Assembly: GCF_000428585.1 (NCBI RefSeq)
Contig: NZ_AUAF01000004.1
Coordinates: 1-64,000 of the forward strand
Direction of reading: 5' to 3'
From: Zooshikella ganghwensis DSM 15267
GTDB taxonomy: Bacteria > Pseudomonadota > Gammaproteobacteria > Pseudomonadales > Zooshikellaceae
Length of the DNA: 64,000 nucleotides
The notes beneath the pieces were generated by a model. The model ran no database searches and was not told where the DNA came from. It worked only from the letters and a program-made list of their open reading frames with translations. This document shows, piece after piece, positions 19,059 through 27,693 of this stretch (position 1 is the stretch's first letter; every line of letters starts with the position of its first letter). A program made the translations under genes and the position numbers.

Positions 19059-19080
19059 CAGCCCAGGTAACTCTGGGCTG
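19059..19080 (-). terminator. Terminator after algZ-algR
   Basis: A perfect 8-bp stem CAGCCCAG / CTGGGCTG with a 6-base loop lies 30 bp past the algR stop. On the minus strand it is followed by TTTGTATT, a weak T-tract. It separates algZR from hemC. Confidence 0.6.
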
Positions 19081-19109
19081 CTCAACAAACATAGACAGAA
19101 AAAGAAGTA

Positions 19110-19856
19110 CTATAAAGACTTTAGTAGCCGACGCATCTCTGCAACATGCCGGCGACTCACTTGAAGAGGTTTAATCACATCTCGTAAATGAATCTCATAA
19201 GAACCTTGATCATTACGTGTCATACTTTCTATCGCTCGACGCGCCACCAAGGCATTGCGATGAATTCTAACAAACGCATCAGCAAATTCAGTTTCTAATT
19301 CTTTTAGTGTTTCATCAATAAGTACCTCACCTTTGGCATGGTTTACTGTCACGTATTTATTATCGGCCTGAAAAAAACGAACATCGTTCAATGGAATAAG
19401 TTCAATGCCTTTATATGTTCGCGCACTTATATGCGTTCTTTTTTTCAGCTCATTTTCGGACAGTCGATCATTTAACGCAGCTAACTGGGAGCGATTGGTG
19501 CGTTGTGCATTTTGAAGTGCTTTACATAGCGCTTCCTGCTTAACAGGCTTCAATAAGTAACCTACAGCCTGAACATGAAACGCTTCTAAAGCATATTGAT
19601 CATATGCAGTACAAAAAATGATAGCAGGGGGACAGTCCATTTCACACAGAACCATAGCTGCTTCTAAACCATCCATCATCGGCATACGAATATCTAATAA
19701 AACAACATCAGGTTTACGCTGATGAGCAATTGCAATCGCCTCTGCCCCAGTTCGCGCTTCTTCTTCAAGGACGCAAAACCCCTCAATCCCCTCTGTCATA
19801 CGGCGCAAACGGTCACGGGCTAAAGGCTCATCATCAGCAATCAACACTTTGATCAT
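19110..19856 (-). CDS. algR: LytTR-type response regulator AlgR
   Basis: A 248-residue response regulator with an N-terminal receiver (acidic pocket DDE at 8-10, phospho-acceptor Asp in VVLLDIRMP near 54) and a C-terminal LytTR DNA-binding domain (FVRIHRNALVARRAIESM, then the end EMRRLLKSL). In Pseudomonas AlgR controls alginate synthesis, type IV pilus minor-pilin genes and virulence; here a type IV pilus chemotaxis cluster is in the same window. It follows algZ by 6 bp, so the pair is co-transcribed, directly upstream of hemC as in P. aeruginosa. Confidence 0.93.
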   Translation of the reverse strand: MIKVLIADDEPLARDRLRRMTEGIEGFCVLEEEARTGAEAIAIAHQRKPDVVLLDIRMPMMDGLEAAMVLCEMDCPPAIIFCTAYDQYALEAFHVQAVGYLLKPVKQEALCKALQNAQRTNRSQLAALNDRLSENELKKRTHISARTYKGIELIPLNDVRFFQADNKYVTVNHAKGEVLIDETLKELETEFADAFVRIHRNALVARRAIESMTRNDQGSYEIHLRDVIKPLQVSRRHVAEMRRLLKSL

Positions 19857-19862
19857 TACTGC

Positions 19863-20954
19863 TCACTCTCCCCGGCCAGCCTCAACTCCTGGCTGGCATG
19901 GATATTTTAACTCCGTCACAAACATATTGTCGGACTTGCTGGCAGACAGCTGGGCTTGATACCCGTATAGGGCTTGTAAACGGGCCTGAATATTAGCCAA
20001 CGCTAAACGATTACCTTTTCCCGGCTGTTGTTGATAATACATAGCTAACGGGTTAACAACACGCAAGATAAGTAGATCATTTAAATATTCTAACGTGACT
20101 TCTATCACACCTCCATCCGGAATTGGTTGAATTCCATGCAGCACCGCATTCTCTAAAATGGGCTGAATAGTCAATAACGGAATCGGTAAATCCATTGGCA
20201 CACCCTTCATATGCCAGTTCACAGTTAAGCGCTCCCCAAACCGGTGCTGTTCAATACGAATATATTGCTGACAAACTTCGACTTCCCGCTGCAAAGTGAC
20301 TTCTAAAGTCACATCATCCAGTGTAGCCCGTAGTAACCCTGCCAGATCCTCAACAGCTTGCTCAGCTTTATCAGGATTGATAACTATCAGGCTAGCAATA
20401 CTATTGAGACTGTTAAACAAAAAATGTGGATGAATACGCGATTGCAAAGCTTGTAAGCGCGCCTGTAGCTCTGCCTGTTGTTGATAGTATAGTTGCTGGT
20501 GAACATAAAAATAGCGCAAGAATAAACTGGCTAAAATAACAGCCAGTAACACATACTTACCCAGCTTGGTAATATCAATACCTTGCCAAAAAGGCTGAAA
20601 CCCTCTTGGTAAATAGAGCGCCCATTCTGCAGCAAGCGCAAAAGTAACTGTGACAAAAACCACAATACCATAGCAACATGCTAAGGTGAGCCATAAAGGT
20701 TTTTTAGCTAACCAAGAACGCAACCAACAAAGCAATGCAGCACTTACCAACACAATCCACTGAACAAAAAACGAGGCTAGTGCCAGTCGATTCCAGTCAA
20801 ATGTAGCTTCCTGTGGCAGTGCAAGTACCCAAACAAATACAATCAACTCTGCCAGCAGCACCAATAAAAATACCGCTTTTGTAGTGCACAAGTCAGGCAG
20901 AAAAAAGTCATCTTTCAACGTTCCTGGTTGTTCTAAATCAGTGTTATGCGCCAT
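19863..20954 (-). CDS. algZ: Sensor histidine kinase AlgZ/FimS
   Basis: The partner of AlgR, 363 residues from the ATG at 20954 (the longer TTG start at 20993 is less likely). The N-terminal half has about four TM helices (AVFLLVLLAELIVFVWVLAL and onward), the sensor part. The His_kinase family (LytS-like) catalytic part has its phospho-accepting His in QSRIHPHFLFNSLNSIASLI and an ATPase part with TIQPILENAVLHGIQP and the GKGNRLALANIQARLQALYG motif. Divergent from argH. Confidence 0.92.
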   Translation of the reverse strand: MAHNTDLEQPGTLKDDFFLPDLCTTKAVFLLVLLAELIVFVWVLALPQEATFDWNRLALASFFVQWIVLVSAALLCWLRSWLAKKPLWLTLACCYGIVVFVTVTFALAAEWALYLPRGFQPFWQGIDITKLGKYVLLAVILASLFLRYFYVHQQLYYQQQAELQARLQALQSRIHPHFLFNSLNSIASLIVINPDKAEQAVEDLAGLLRATLDDVTLEVTLQREVEVCQQYIRIEQHRFGERLTVNWHMKGVPMDLPIPLLTIQPILENAVLHGIQPIPDGGVIEVTLEYLNDLLILRVVNPLAMYYQQQPGKGNRLALANIQARLQALYGYQAQLSASKSDNMFVTELKYPCQPGVEAGRGE

Positions 20955-21137
20955 AAAAAATAACTTATTTATTTGAAGAGTATTGGTTATCAAGAGCGGA
21001 TCATTAGAACGAGTATTCCAATTATCAGCTAAAAAAGATTGCTACATAAATATTTTAATTGTGTATCAAATATACGCTATTATCATTTCTCTATGGTGGA
21101 GAGCGCTCAAAACATACGCAGATAAAAGGCCAACTTA

Positions 21138-22580
21138 ATGAGTAACTCAAAAAAAATACAAACCAATCAGCCTTCAACCAATCAACAGTGGGGCGGTCGA
21201 TTCAGTGAAGCGACTGATGCCTTCGTTGCCTCATTTACGGCCTCTATTCACTTTGACCACCGTCTCTACCGACATGACATTAATGGCTCTATTGCTCATG
21301 CTAAAATGCTTACTAAAGTAGGCATCCTGACAGCCGCAGAGAGTGACTCAATTATTACAGGCTTACAAGAAATAGCAGATGAGATAGCCTCAGGTAAAAT
21401 TGAATGGTCAATTGCGCTTGAAGATATTCATATGAATATTGAAGCACGCCTTACGGATAAAATTGGTATTGCGGGGAAAAAACTTCACACTGGACGCTCG
21501 CGAAATGATCAGGTTGCCACAGATATACGACTGTACTTGCGCGATCAAATTAATGCCATTTTATTTGCTATTACTCGTGTTCAACAAGCGCTTACTGAAC
21601 TGGCTTGCCAAGAAGCAAATACTATCATGCCAGGCTTTACCCATTTACAAACGGCACAACCGGTTACCTTTGGCCACCATTTAATGGCTTGGTATGAAAT
21701 GTTAGAGCGTGATTATTCACGATTAGAAGACTGTCAACGTCGAATGAACCAGTGTCCCTTAGGTGCTGCTGCACTTGCTGGAACAACCTACCCTATTGAT
21801 CGTCATTATACGGCACAAGCACTCAACTTCGATCAGCCAACTGGCAATTCATTAGACTCTGTAAGTGACCGTGATTTTGCAATCGAATTTACAGCTGCTG
21901 CTAGCATTATCATGATGCATTTATCTCGCATGTCAGAAGAGCTAATTATCTGGACATCAGCGCAATTCAATTTTATTGATTTACCTGACCGTTTTTGTAC
22001 AGGCTCTTCCATCATGCCACAAAAGAAAAACCCTGATGTACCTGAACTTATTCGTGGAAAAACAGGCCGAGTATATGGACACCTTAATGCGCTCTTAACA
22101 TTAATGAAAGCGCAGCCACTCGCCTATAACAAAGACAATCAAGAAGATAAAGAGCCCCTCTTTGATACTGTGGATACACTACTAGGGTGCCTGAGAGCCT
22201 ATGGTGATATGATCCCAGCCATTCGTGCAAACAGAGACATTATGTGCGAAGCGGCTCGTAAAGGCTTTGCAACAGCAACAGATTTGGCTGATTACTTAGT
22301 CAAAAAAGGCGTCGCCTTCCGTGATGCGCATGAAATTGTGGGGCAATCTGTCGCTTATGCTCTCAAAAAACAGCAAGACCTATCTGAGCTTTCTCTTGAA
22401 GAACTACAACAGTTTTCGACGGTCATTACCAGTGACGTTTATAATGTGCTCACCCTTGAAGGTTCGGTCAGTGCACGAAATCATTTTGGTGGTACCGCCC
22501 CCTCTCAAGTAATTGAAGCGACAAATCGCGCACAAAACAATCTCTCCAAGCGCTTAGCTACCCTCTCAGAAGTTGAATAA
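21138..22580 (+). CDS. argH: Argininosuccinate lyase
   Basis: This enzyme splits argininosuccinate into arginine and fumarate, the last step of arginine synthesis. It has 480 residues, slightly longer than usual (about 460-470) because of an N-terminal Asn/Gln/Ser-rich extension. It opens with [14 protein letters not shown], then [10 protein letters not shown], the lyase loop [12 protein letters not shown], and the superfamily signature [20 protein letters not shown] near 288. The C-terminal [20 protein letters not shown] is typical. Divergent from algZ with a 183-bp shared promoter region, conserved in Pseudomonas. Confidence 0.97.
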   Translation: MSNSKKIQTNQPSTNQQWGGRFSEATDAFVASFTASIHFDHRLYRHDINGSIAHAKMLTKVGILTAAESDSIITGLQEIADEIASGKIEWSIALEDIHMNIEARLTDKIGIAGKKLHTGRSRNDQVATDIRLYLRDQINAILFAITRVQQALTELACQEANTIMPGFTHLQTAQPVTFGHHLMAWYEMLERDYSRLEDCQRRMNQCPLGAAALAGTTYPIDRHYTAQALNFDQPTGNSLDSVSDRDFAIEFTAAASIIMMHLSRMSEELIIWTSAQFNFIDLPDRFCTGSSIMPQKKNPDVPELIRGKTGRVYGHLNALLTLMKAQPLAYNKDNQEDKEPLFDTVDTLLGCLRAYGDMIPAIRANRDIMCEAARKGFATATDLADYLVKKGVAFRDAHEIVGQSVAYALKKQQDLSELSLEELQQFSTVITSDVYNVLTLEGSVSARNHFGGTAPSQVIEATNRAQNNLSKRLATLSEVE

Positions 22581-22612
22581 CATACGATTATTAGCAATCA
22601 AACGAAAAGTAA

Positions 22613-22642
22613 TAAGAATACCCACAGTAATGGGTATTCTTA
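22613..22642 (+). terminator. Hairpin after argH
   Basis: A perfect 12-bp inverted repeat TAAGAATACCCA / TGGGTATTCTTA with a CAGTAA loop starts 33 bp past the argH stop. The stem is strong, but the following T-tract is short (only TT within the stem end). Confidence 0.6.
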
Positions 22643-22800
22643 CAACCTTCTGTGTTAAAGAGAAACTTAAATTGTCATCATAGTTTTATCTAAATGCAAT
22701 ATAACACTATACTATCAGTACAACCCTTCTTAGGGAAAAAGTACCCTCAGTGAAGGGTATATCGATGGCAACGCTTCTTTAAAACCAGGAGTAGTACGGT

Positions 22801-23574
22801 GTGAAACCGGCTCATCACGAAACCCAGATTCATACTTTTTTAAATTTAAGCTCAACACAAATTGACCGCTTTACCTTTTGTTCACAAGAGCAAAGAAAAC
22901 TCCCAACAGGCTTTTTAGCTATAGAACCTTTTATACAGCAAAAAACTCAAAAAGGTATTCTTCAGTTTTTTTTCCAGATAGATAACCAACGAGCATTCAT
23001 TTATTGTAGTGATGAGATGGGAGATTTTTATTACTTTCATGTTCCCTACCTGAACCATCACTTATTTCTGAATAAACTACAACGATTTACTCATCACTGG
23101 CTGAGTCAAAGAGATGCGGATCTTAAACCTGGAACATCTATACAGGAGCTGCAATTTTGGGAAATAATCACGATTAATAACGATCAGTCTCAGATTACCC
23201 CCATTGCCACTAAAAATTTTCACAGTGATTTTGGTAATGAATTTGATATCCACGTTCAAGTTACACTAAATCACACTAAGAATACCAACATAAAAATAAC
23301 ATGTGAAAACAAGGAGTACGATGAAAACCATTTGGGAAAAGTAGTCTTTATTAAAGTTGCACAAGCAATTTTAAACCACCGAGAAATGTCTCTTCCCTAC
23401 CCCGCTTATATTATTAACCTTGATCTATCGCCATTACAGCATACGGTATTTAAAGGAGTATTTCCCAGTTTTATTGACCATATACAATATAAACTACTCA
23501 TTGAACAACAACTCAATTCAGCCCTACAAAAAGAAGCCATGCAAATCCCTAACGATATAGAACTACCAGAGTAG
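22801..23574 (+). CDS. Free-standing homologue of the class I adenylate cyclase C-terminal region
   Basis: A 257-residue cytoplasmic protein starting at GTG, preceded by AGGAG at 8 bases. Residues about 145-250 show the tail pattern of class I (CyaA-type) adenylate cyclases: FDIHVQVTLN, CENKEYDENHLGKVVFIKVAQAIL, then YPAYIINLDLSPL and IQYKLLIEQQLNSALQ. The first half (YYFHVPYLNHHLFLNKLQRF) also fits the region before it. The N-terminal catalytic domain (several hundred residues) is absent, and only 220 bp separates it from argH. In Pseudomonas argH is found near cyaA. It may be a regulatory remnant, a partner of a cyclase elsewhere, or a decaying gene, although SD and frame are intact. Family assignment rests on remembered motifs. 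Confidence 0.55.
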   Translation: MKPAHHETQIHTFLNLSSTQIDRFTFCSQEQRKLPTGFLAIEPFIQQKTQKGILQFFFQIDNQRAFIYCSDEMGDFYYFHVPYLNHHLFLNKLQRFTHHWLSQRDADLKPGTSIQELQFWEIITINNDQSQITPIATKNFHSDFGNEFDIHVQVTLNHTKNTNIKITCENKEYDENHLGKVVFIKVAQAILNHREMSLPYPAYIINLDLSPLQHTVFKGVFPSFIDHIQYKLLIEQQLNSALQKEAMQIPNDIELPE

Positions 23575-24144
23575 TTAGTGCACAAACATTTCCCAATGGG
23601 GTCTATTACTAAACCTATTCCTCAAAAACTCCATTTGATCTGCTAGCACATGGTGATTTGCTAAATATAAAAACTCGTAAATATTAGGCTGAAAAGGCAC
23701 TGCCAATAATTCCATATCAGCTTCTTCAGGTGTTTTATTCCCCTTACGCATATTACACCGTTTGCAGGCCGTTACGACATTAGTCCAATGATCTTTTCCA
23801 CCTAAACATCTTGGTTTTACATGATCTCGGGATAAGTCACTGTAGCCAAATTGCTTGCCACAGTACATACACATGAAGTAGTCCCGTCTGAATAAATAAA
23901 TATTTTTTAAAGGTGGCGCATTACTTTTATCCTGAACTTTACCATCGACAGCCATAATACTTGGTAGATAAATAATTGAACGCTGCCCCGTACGGGATAT
24001 TCCTCCTCGCATAACAAAAGTTTTTTCACCAATGCTCCATAAAACTTGCTGTTTAACATGTAAGATAACGGCTTCTTCTGTTGTAAGCCACCGCACTGGT
24101 TTTCCTGACTTGTCAAGTTTTAGTATTTTATGGGCCGTTTCCAT
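23575..24144 (-). CDS. HNH endonuclease domain protein
   Basis: An HNH nuclease of 189 residues from the ATG at 24144 (7 bases after AAGG; ATG 24147 is the alternative). The zinc-binding CMYCGKQF and CKRCNMRKG cysteine pairs flank the HNH core: DLSRDHVKPRCLGGKDHWTNVVTACKR split over about 107-135, where His of DHVKP is the general base and NVV carries the asparagine. Chromosomal relatives of about 190 residues are widespread in gammaproteobacteria and have no known role; there is no methylase or restriction partner here. It is tail to tail with the cyclase-like gene with no gap: the two stop codons are adjacent. Confidence 0.82.
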   Translation of the reverse strand: METAHKILKLDKSGKPVRWLTTEEAVILHVKQQVLWSIGEKTFVMRGGISRTGQRSIIYLPSIMAVDGKVQDKSNAPPLKNIYLFRRDYFMCMYCGKQFGYSDLSRDHVKPRCLGGKDHWTNVVTACKRCNMRKGNKTPEEADMELLAVPFQPNIYEFLYLANHHVLADQMEFLRNRFSNRPHWEMFVH

Positions 24145-24147
24145 CAT

Positions 24148-24491
24148 GCTACCTTTTATTTCACGAATAAGTACTCCAAAATAAAAAAGCCCAGTGAGAC
24201 ATCTCAACTGGGCCTTGAACTACAGCCAAGAAAAATACTATGCCTGTTAGCATCATACTGTGGCATAACGATTTCTACTTGACTAAACATGTTTAAACCT
24301 GCTTTCAAAGTAGCTCCATAGTCAAATCTACATTCAGGAATGGAGCTTTACTTTTGAGATACAATATGACTCTGTTATTTTTTACAGTGACTATTGCAAC
24401 ACATATATTACATAAGTATATATTGCTTTTAGCAGATCGTGTATATAGATATTAGAAATATACCAGGCTTTGCCGGTATAAAATCTTTTTA
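24148..24491. other. Intergenic region with operon terminator
   Basis: This 344-bp gap between the HNH gene and the ABC-type binding-protein gene holds the minus-strand terminator at 24182-24213. The HNH gene's promoter would have to be within about 40 bp, or its mRNA arises by read-through. The rest (24215-24491) is AT-rich with no frame of note. Confidence 0.5.
24182..24213 (-). terminator. Rho-independent terminator of the binding-protein/OmpA operon
   Basis: On the minus strand GCCCAG TTGAGATGTCTCA CTGGGC forms a long stem (outer GCCCAG/CTGGGC, inner TGAGA/TCTCA, one bulge) followed by TTTTTTAT. It lies 280 bp past the last operon gene and only about 40 bp before the HNH start codon. Confidence 0.85.
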
Positions 24492-25538
24492 TTACAGTTT
24501 ATTATCAGCAGCCATTTTCATATACTTGTCTGTAAATCGAAGCTTAACATTTTTCTTATTACCTAACACATCTCTATTAGCAAACTCTATTCCTACAAAG
24601 TCAGGAGAGGAAGCATTTGCGCCAAATAACCCTTTATCGAACGAAAACTGTCTGACATGCTCCATCGTTTTCTTCACATCACCACTAGCAGCCAACTCCG
24701 AAGCTTCTTTAGCAGTATAAAACATATGTGTTGTTTTTAACTGAGCATTGAACTCAGCTTCAGTCGCCCCTGAGTTACTAGCCATAAATTGGATAGCCTC
24801 TTTACCTACTTTATCACGCTTAGACATAATGGCCATTGTTTCATACCAGGCACCCGTTAATGCTTTTTTTAGGCGCTCATCTGCGTCTGTTTTTACGATC
24901 ATTAAGTCTAAAATTTCACCTGGAATTTTTGAGGAATCATACACCAGGTTTGCACCTTTACTGTTTCTTACTTGTTGTAGAGGTGGATTCCAAGTTACAG
25001 TTGCCGCATTTTCATTAGCAATAAAAAGTGAAGCAATATCAGAGTCGGAGGTATTAACCACCTTAACATCTCGCTCTGACATACCATTCATATCCAGTGC
25101 TCTTGCGAGTAGATAGTGAGATACAGAGAGTTCAACTAACGTCACCTCACGACCTTTAAGATCTTTAACCGTTTTGCCATTTTTAAGTACAATGCCATCA
25201 TTGCCATTTGAGTAATCACCAATGATGATAGCCGTTGAGTCAATACCACCAACTGCCGGTATGGTTAAGGCATCCATATTCGTCATAGTGCAAGCATCAA
25301 ACTTACCACCTGTATAAAGATTAATTGACTCTATATAATCATTTACCAGTGTGAGTTTTATTTCAATATCATACTTATCAGCCCACTTTTTTAAAATGCC
25401 TTTTTCATCAGCATAGGCCCAAGGTTCCCAACCAGTATAATGAGACCATGCCACATTAAACGTATCTGCCGCTTGTATTAACGTACTTAATAGTGATGCA
25501 GTAGCAAATAGAGTTGCCTTTTTTAAAAAACTAATCAT
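24492..25538 (-). CDS. NitT/TauT-type ABC transporter periplasmic binding protein (urea-carboxylase-region type)
   Basis: A 348-residue exported solute-binding protein. The signal peptide is LFATASLLSTLIQAA, cleaved at about 23. The mature start FNVAWSHYTGWEPWAYADEKGIL and the motifs YTGGKFDACTMTNMDAL (about 75-91) and WNPPLQQV match the NMT1/TauA-like subfamily sometimes annotated as a putative urea ABC binding protein near urea carboxylase genes. No urea genes are seen here. SD AAGGAG precedes the ATG. It is the last gene of the operon whose permease and ATPase lie 7-9 kb upstream, so it is the likely soluble receptor. The ligand is unknown. Confidence 0.85.
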   Translation of the reverse strand: MISFLKKATLFATASLLSTLIQAADTFNVAWSHYTGWEPWAYADEKGILKKWADKYDIEIKLTLVNDYIESINLYTGGKFDACTMTNMDALTIPAVGGIDSTAIIIGDYSNGNDGIVLKNGKTVKDLKGREVTLVELSVSHYLLARALDMNGMSERDVKVVNTSDSDIASLFIANENAATVTWNPPLQQVRNSKGANLVYDSSKIPGEILDLMIVKTDADERLKKALTGAWYETMAIMSKRDKVGKEAIQFMASNSGATEAEFNAQLKTTHMFYTAKEASELAASGDVKKTMEHVRQFSFDKGLFGANASSPDFVGIEFANRDVLGNKKNVKLRFTDKYMKMAADNKL

Positions 25539-25563
25539 TTTTTCTCCTTAATTTTGGAATCTT

Positions 25564-26772
25564 TTAGCGACCATTTTCAACATCAACTATTTCCAAACCA
25601 AATTCTTGTTCAACCGCTTTACCTTTTTGGAGCTTATCAATAGCCTTACCAGCTCTTTCATTTAATTGATCCATCTCCAATACAGTCTGCGCCATTTTTG
25701 GAAGCGCTTCTTGACGGAATTTTGATAAGTCTTCAATTGCAGCATTTACATCATCAAACGCTTTCTTTAGCGTATCCATATCCAATTGCGTAGATGCTGC
25801 TTGCTTATGAATCTCGGCCCCCTGCTGACGTAATCGTGCAGCAGTACCTGCGATAAGATTATTGGTAGTTTCATTAACAGCTGCCACTTTCTTAAGCACA
25901 ATACGCTGATTTTCTAATGCAAGCGCTAATGTCACCGCAACCTGAAGCGCCTGTACAGTGACACTAACAGCACGATTAACACCACGAATTAACTCTTTAT
26001 TATTGCGAATAATTACTTCAATCGTGAGAATACCTTGCTGGTTAACCGCAAGCTGCTGTTGCAAGTCCATAATACGCTGAGTTAAAGGAAACAAAATTTC
26101 TTCTTTAATAAAATTATGCTTCGGATCATCCATTGGAATTTCTGTTTCCAACTTTTCATTTAGCTTATCTGCTATTGCTTGCGCTAACGTAATAGCTTTT
26201 TTCAGCCGGACCGTCAGATCATGCATAGAGGACTGGTCTTTTTGTAACGTAATATTATCGCGTTTCAGCTGCTCACGACCTTTTTCTAAACTTTCCACAA
26301 TGTCGTCAATGACACGCCCTGAACTTTGATACATTGCAAAGTATCGGGCTAATGGAGAACCTACAAATGGCAGCTTACACAGCAACCGACGGATAAAACT
26401 GGCTGAAAACTCAAATTTATTCGGATCAAGAGACTCTACAGTATTACGAAGTTGTAATAACGAATCAGCAACAGGCCCTCCATCTTCTCCAGCTTGAGCC
26501 AAGCTATGTATTGGCTGCTTTAGCATATCAGAGCGCGCAGCAGCTTCACGTTGAAGCTTTCCACCTACTTGCTCAACAGCAGCGATTGCTTGATTTTTTT
26601 GGTTTAAATCCGCAGGACTTACGCTAAGCAAGTTATCAACAACTGATGCTGCTTGTGTCATTAATTCGTTGGAAATATCTGCTTTTACAGCATCATCTCC
26701 AGTCATGAGTTCTTTACGGACAGTTTCCACATCAAACGTATTTAACGTTTGTTCAGTTGACACTTGTACCAT
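25564..26772 (-). CDS. TelA/KlaA-family 'toxic anion resistance' protein
   Basis: A 402-residue cytoplasmic, almost fully helical protein of the TelA family (PF05816). The ATG at 26772 follows GGAG by 9 bases; the TTG at 26787 lacks an SD of its own. Family segments include KFEFSASFIRRLLCKLPFVGSPLARYF (split here at about 120-145), a run with PMDDPKHNFIKEEILFPLTQRIMDLQQQL near 215-245, and EVIIRNNKELIRGVNRAV near 255. Tellurite resistance is the historical name only; in Bacillus, YceH/TelA proteins pair with XpaC and act at the membrane under stress. It is 15 bp after the coiled-coil membrane gene, which occupies the XpaC-like slot. Confidence 0.85.
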   Translation of the reverse strand: MVQVSTEQTLNTFDVETVRKELMTGDDAVKADISNELMTQAASVVDNLLSVSPADLNQKNQAIAAVEQVGGKLQREAAARSDMLKQPIHSLAQAGEDGGPVADSLLQLRNTVESLDPNKFEFSASFIRRLLCKLPFVGSPLARYFAMYQSSGRVIDDIVESLEKGREQLKRDNITLQKDQSSMHDLTVRLKKAITLAQAIADKLNEKLETEIPMDDPKHNFIKEEILFPLTQRIMDLQQQLAVNQQGILTIEVIIRNNKELIRGVNRAVSVTVQALQVAVTLALALENQRIVLKKVAAVNETTNNLIAGTAARLRQQGAEIHKQAASTQLDMDTLKKAFDDVNAAIEDLSKFRQEALPKMAQTVLEMDQLNERAGKAIDKLQKGKAVEQEFGLEIVDVENGR

Positions 26773-26787
26773 AACTATATGCTCCAA

Positions 26788-27597
26788 CTATTGCTGCAAA
26801 TTATAATCTGATGCACGCTCTGCGACTTGTTGTAACTCTTGCATTGCCATATCCATATCAACTTTAGCTCTCCCACTTGTTGTCTTAATATTTGCAAGTT
26901 GGGTTGAGACATTATCAATTTGGGTGAGCGCCTGTTCATTGGTTACAAGTAAATCATGCATACGCTGCAACTGACTCTCATACATATCTAAACGGCTTTG
27001 CAATGTTTTTCTTTCCAGATCAGCATTTGCTGAACTATCTTCAGCTAGCTTACTGATTTTTTTTTGTAAGGTTTCAGTGTCCATAGCACTTACACTTTTC
27101 AAACCAAGTGCAACCCCTTCTAAATTGTCTAAACCAGCAAGAAATACCTGCTCAGCAATGGCGAGGTATCGACTAAACGTCAACTCAGTCGAATTAAATT
27201 TTTTCTGTAAAATGTCCTGGAAGTTATCAAATTTCTTTTTAAATAATTCCAGTTGACGAATACCCTCCTTAGAGTCAACCGTATTTAGTTCACTCTCTAG
27301 CTTTTTAAGCATCGCATTACGTTTAGTTACCATCGATTCATGAATTTCTCCTAAAAAAGCAATGATATGATTATTCTCTTGAATAAAGTACTCATATATC
27401 CACCCCAGAGATGCACCTGCAAAACCTGTAATAGCACCCACTAAAGCAATGGTAGAAAAGTCAAAGAACATCATTGCTGCGGTGGAAAGTACACCAACAA
27501 CTGTGGGATATAATAAAAAAGGGCTTTGTAGCGAACGCTTTAATACCGCTTTACTAATTGCCTTTTTAGATAGGTCTACTTTTTTACCGACCAACAT
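26788..27597 (-). CDS. Membrane-anchored coiled-coil protein next to TelA (XpaC-like position)
   Basis: A 269-residue protein. Two adjacent TM helices lie at about 25-45 (PFLLYPTVVGVLSTAAMMFF) and 48-70 (STIALVGAITGFAGASLGWIY), preceded by a basic N-terminus (KKVDLSKKAISKAVLKR), and are followed by a long cytoplasmic coiled coil up to the C-terminus (LKKLESELNTVDS, KKISKLAEDSSANADLERK). No domain was recognised with certainty. The layout (two TM plus helical tail, immediately before TelA) matches XpaC-TelA pairs of Gram-positive bacteria, so a TelA membrane partner is inferred. Confidence 0.6.
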   Translation of the reverse strand: MLVGKKVDLSKKAISKAVLKRSLQSPFLLYPTVVGVLSTAAMMFFDFSTIALVGAITGFAGASLGWIYEYFIQENNHIIAFLGEIHESMVTKRNAMLKKLESELNTVDSKEGIRQLELFKKKFDNFQDILQKKFNSTELTFSRYLAIAEQVFLAGLDNLEGVALGLKSVSAMDTETLQKKISKLAEDSSANADLERKTLQSRLDMYESQLQRMHDLLVTNEQALTQIDNVSTQLANIKTTSGRAKVDMDMAMQELQQVAERASDYNLQQ

Positions 27598-27693
27598 AAG
27601 ATATACCTACTGTTATATACTTCAGCAATCATCGCTTTCATTTTGCCTATATTTTTGGTTTATTCTCAACAACTCGCTCTGTACTTATTCACA

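Noticed and set aside
25564-26772. Tellurite resistance operon
   Set aside because: Only a TelA-family protein is present; no TerC/TerD, TehAB or related genes, and the neighbours are transport and envelope proteins.
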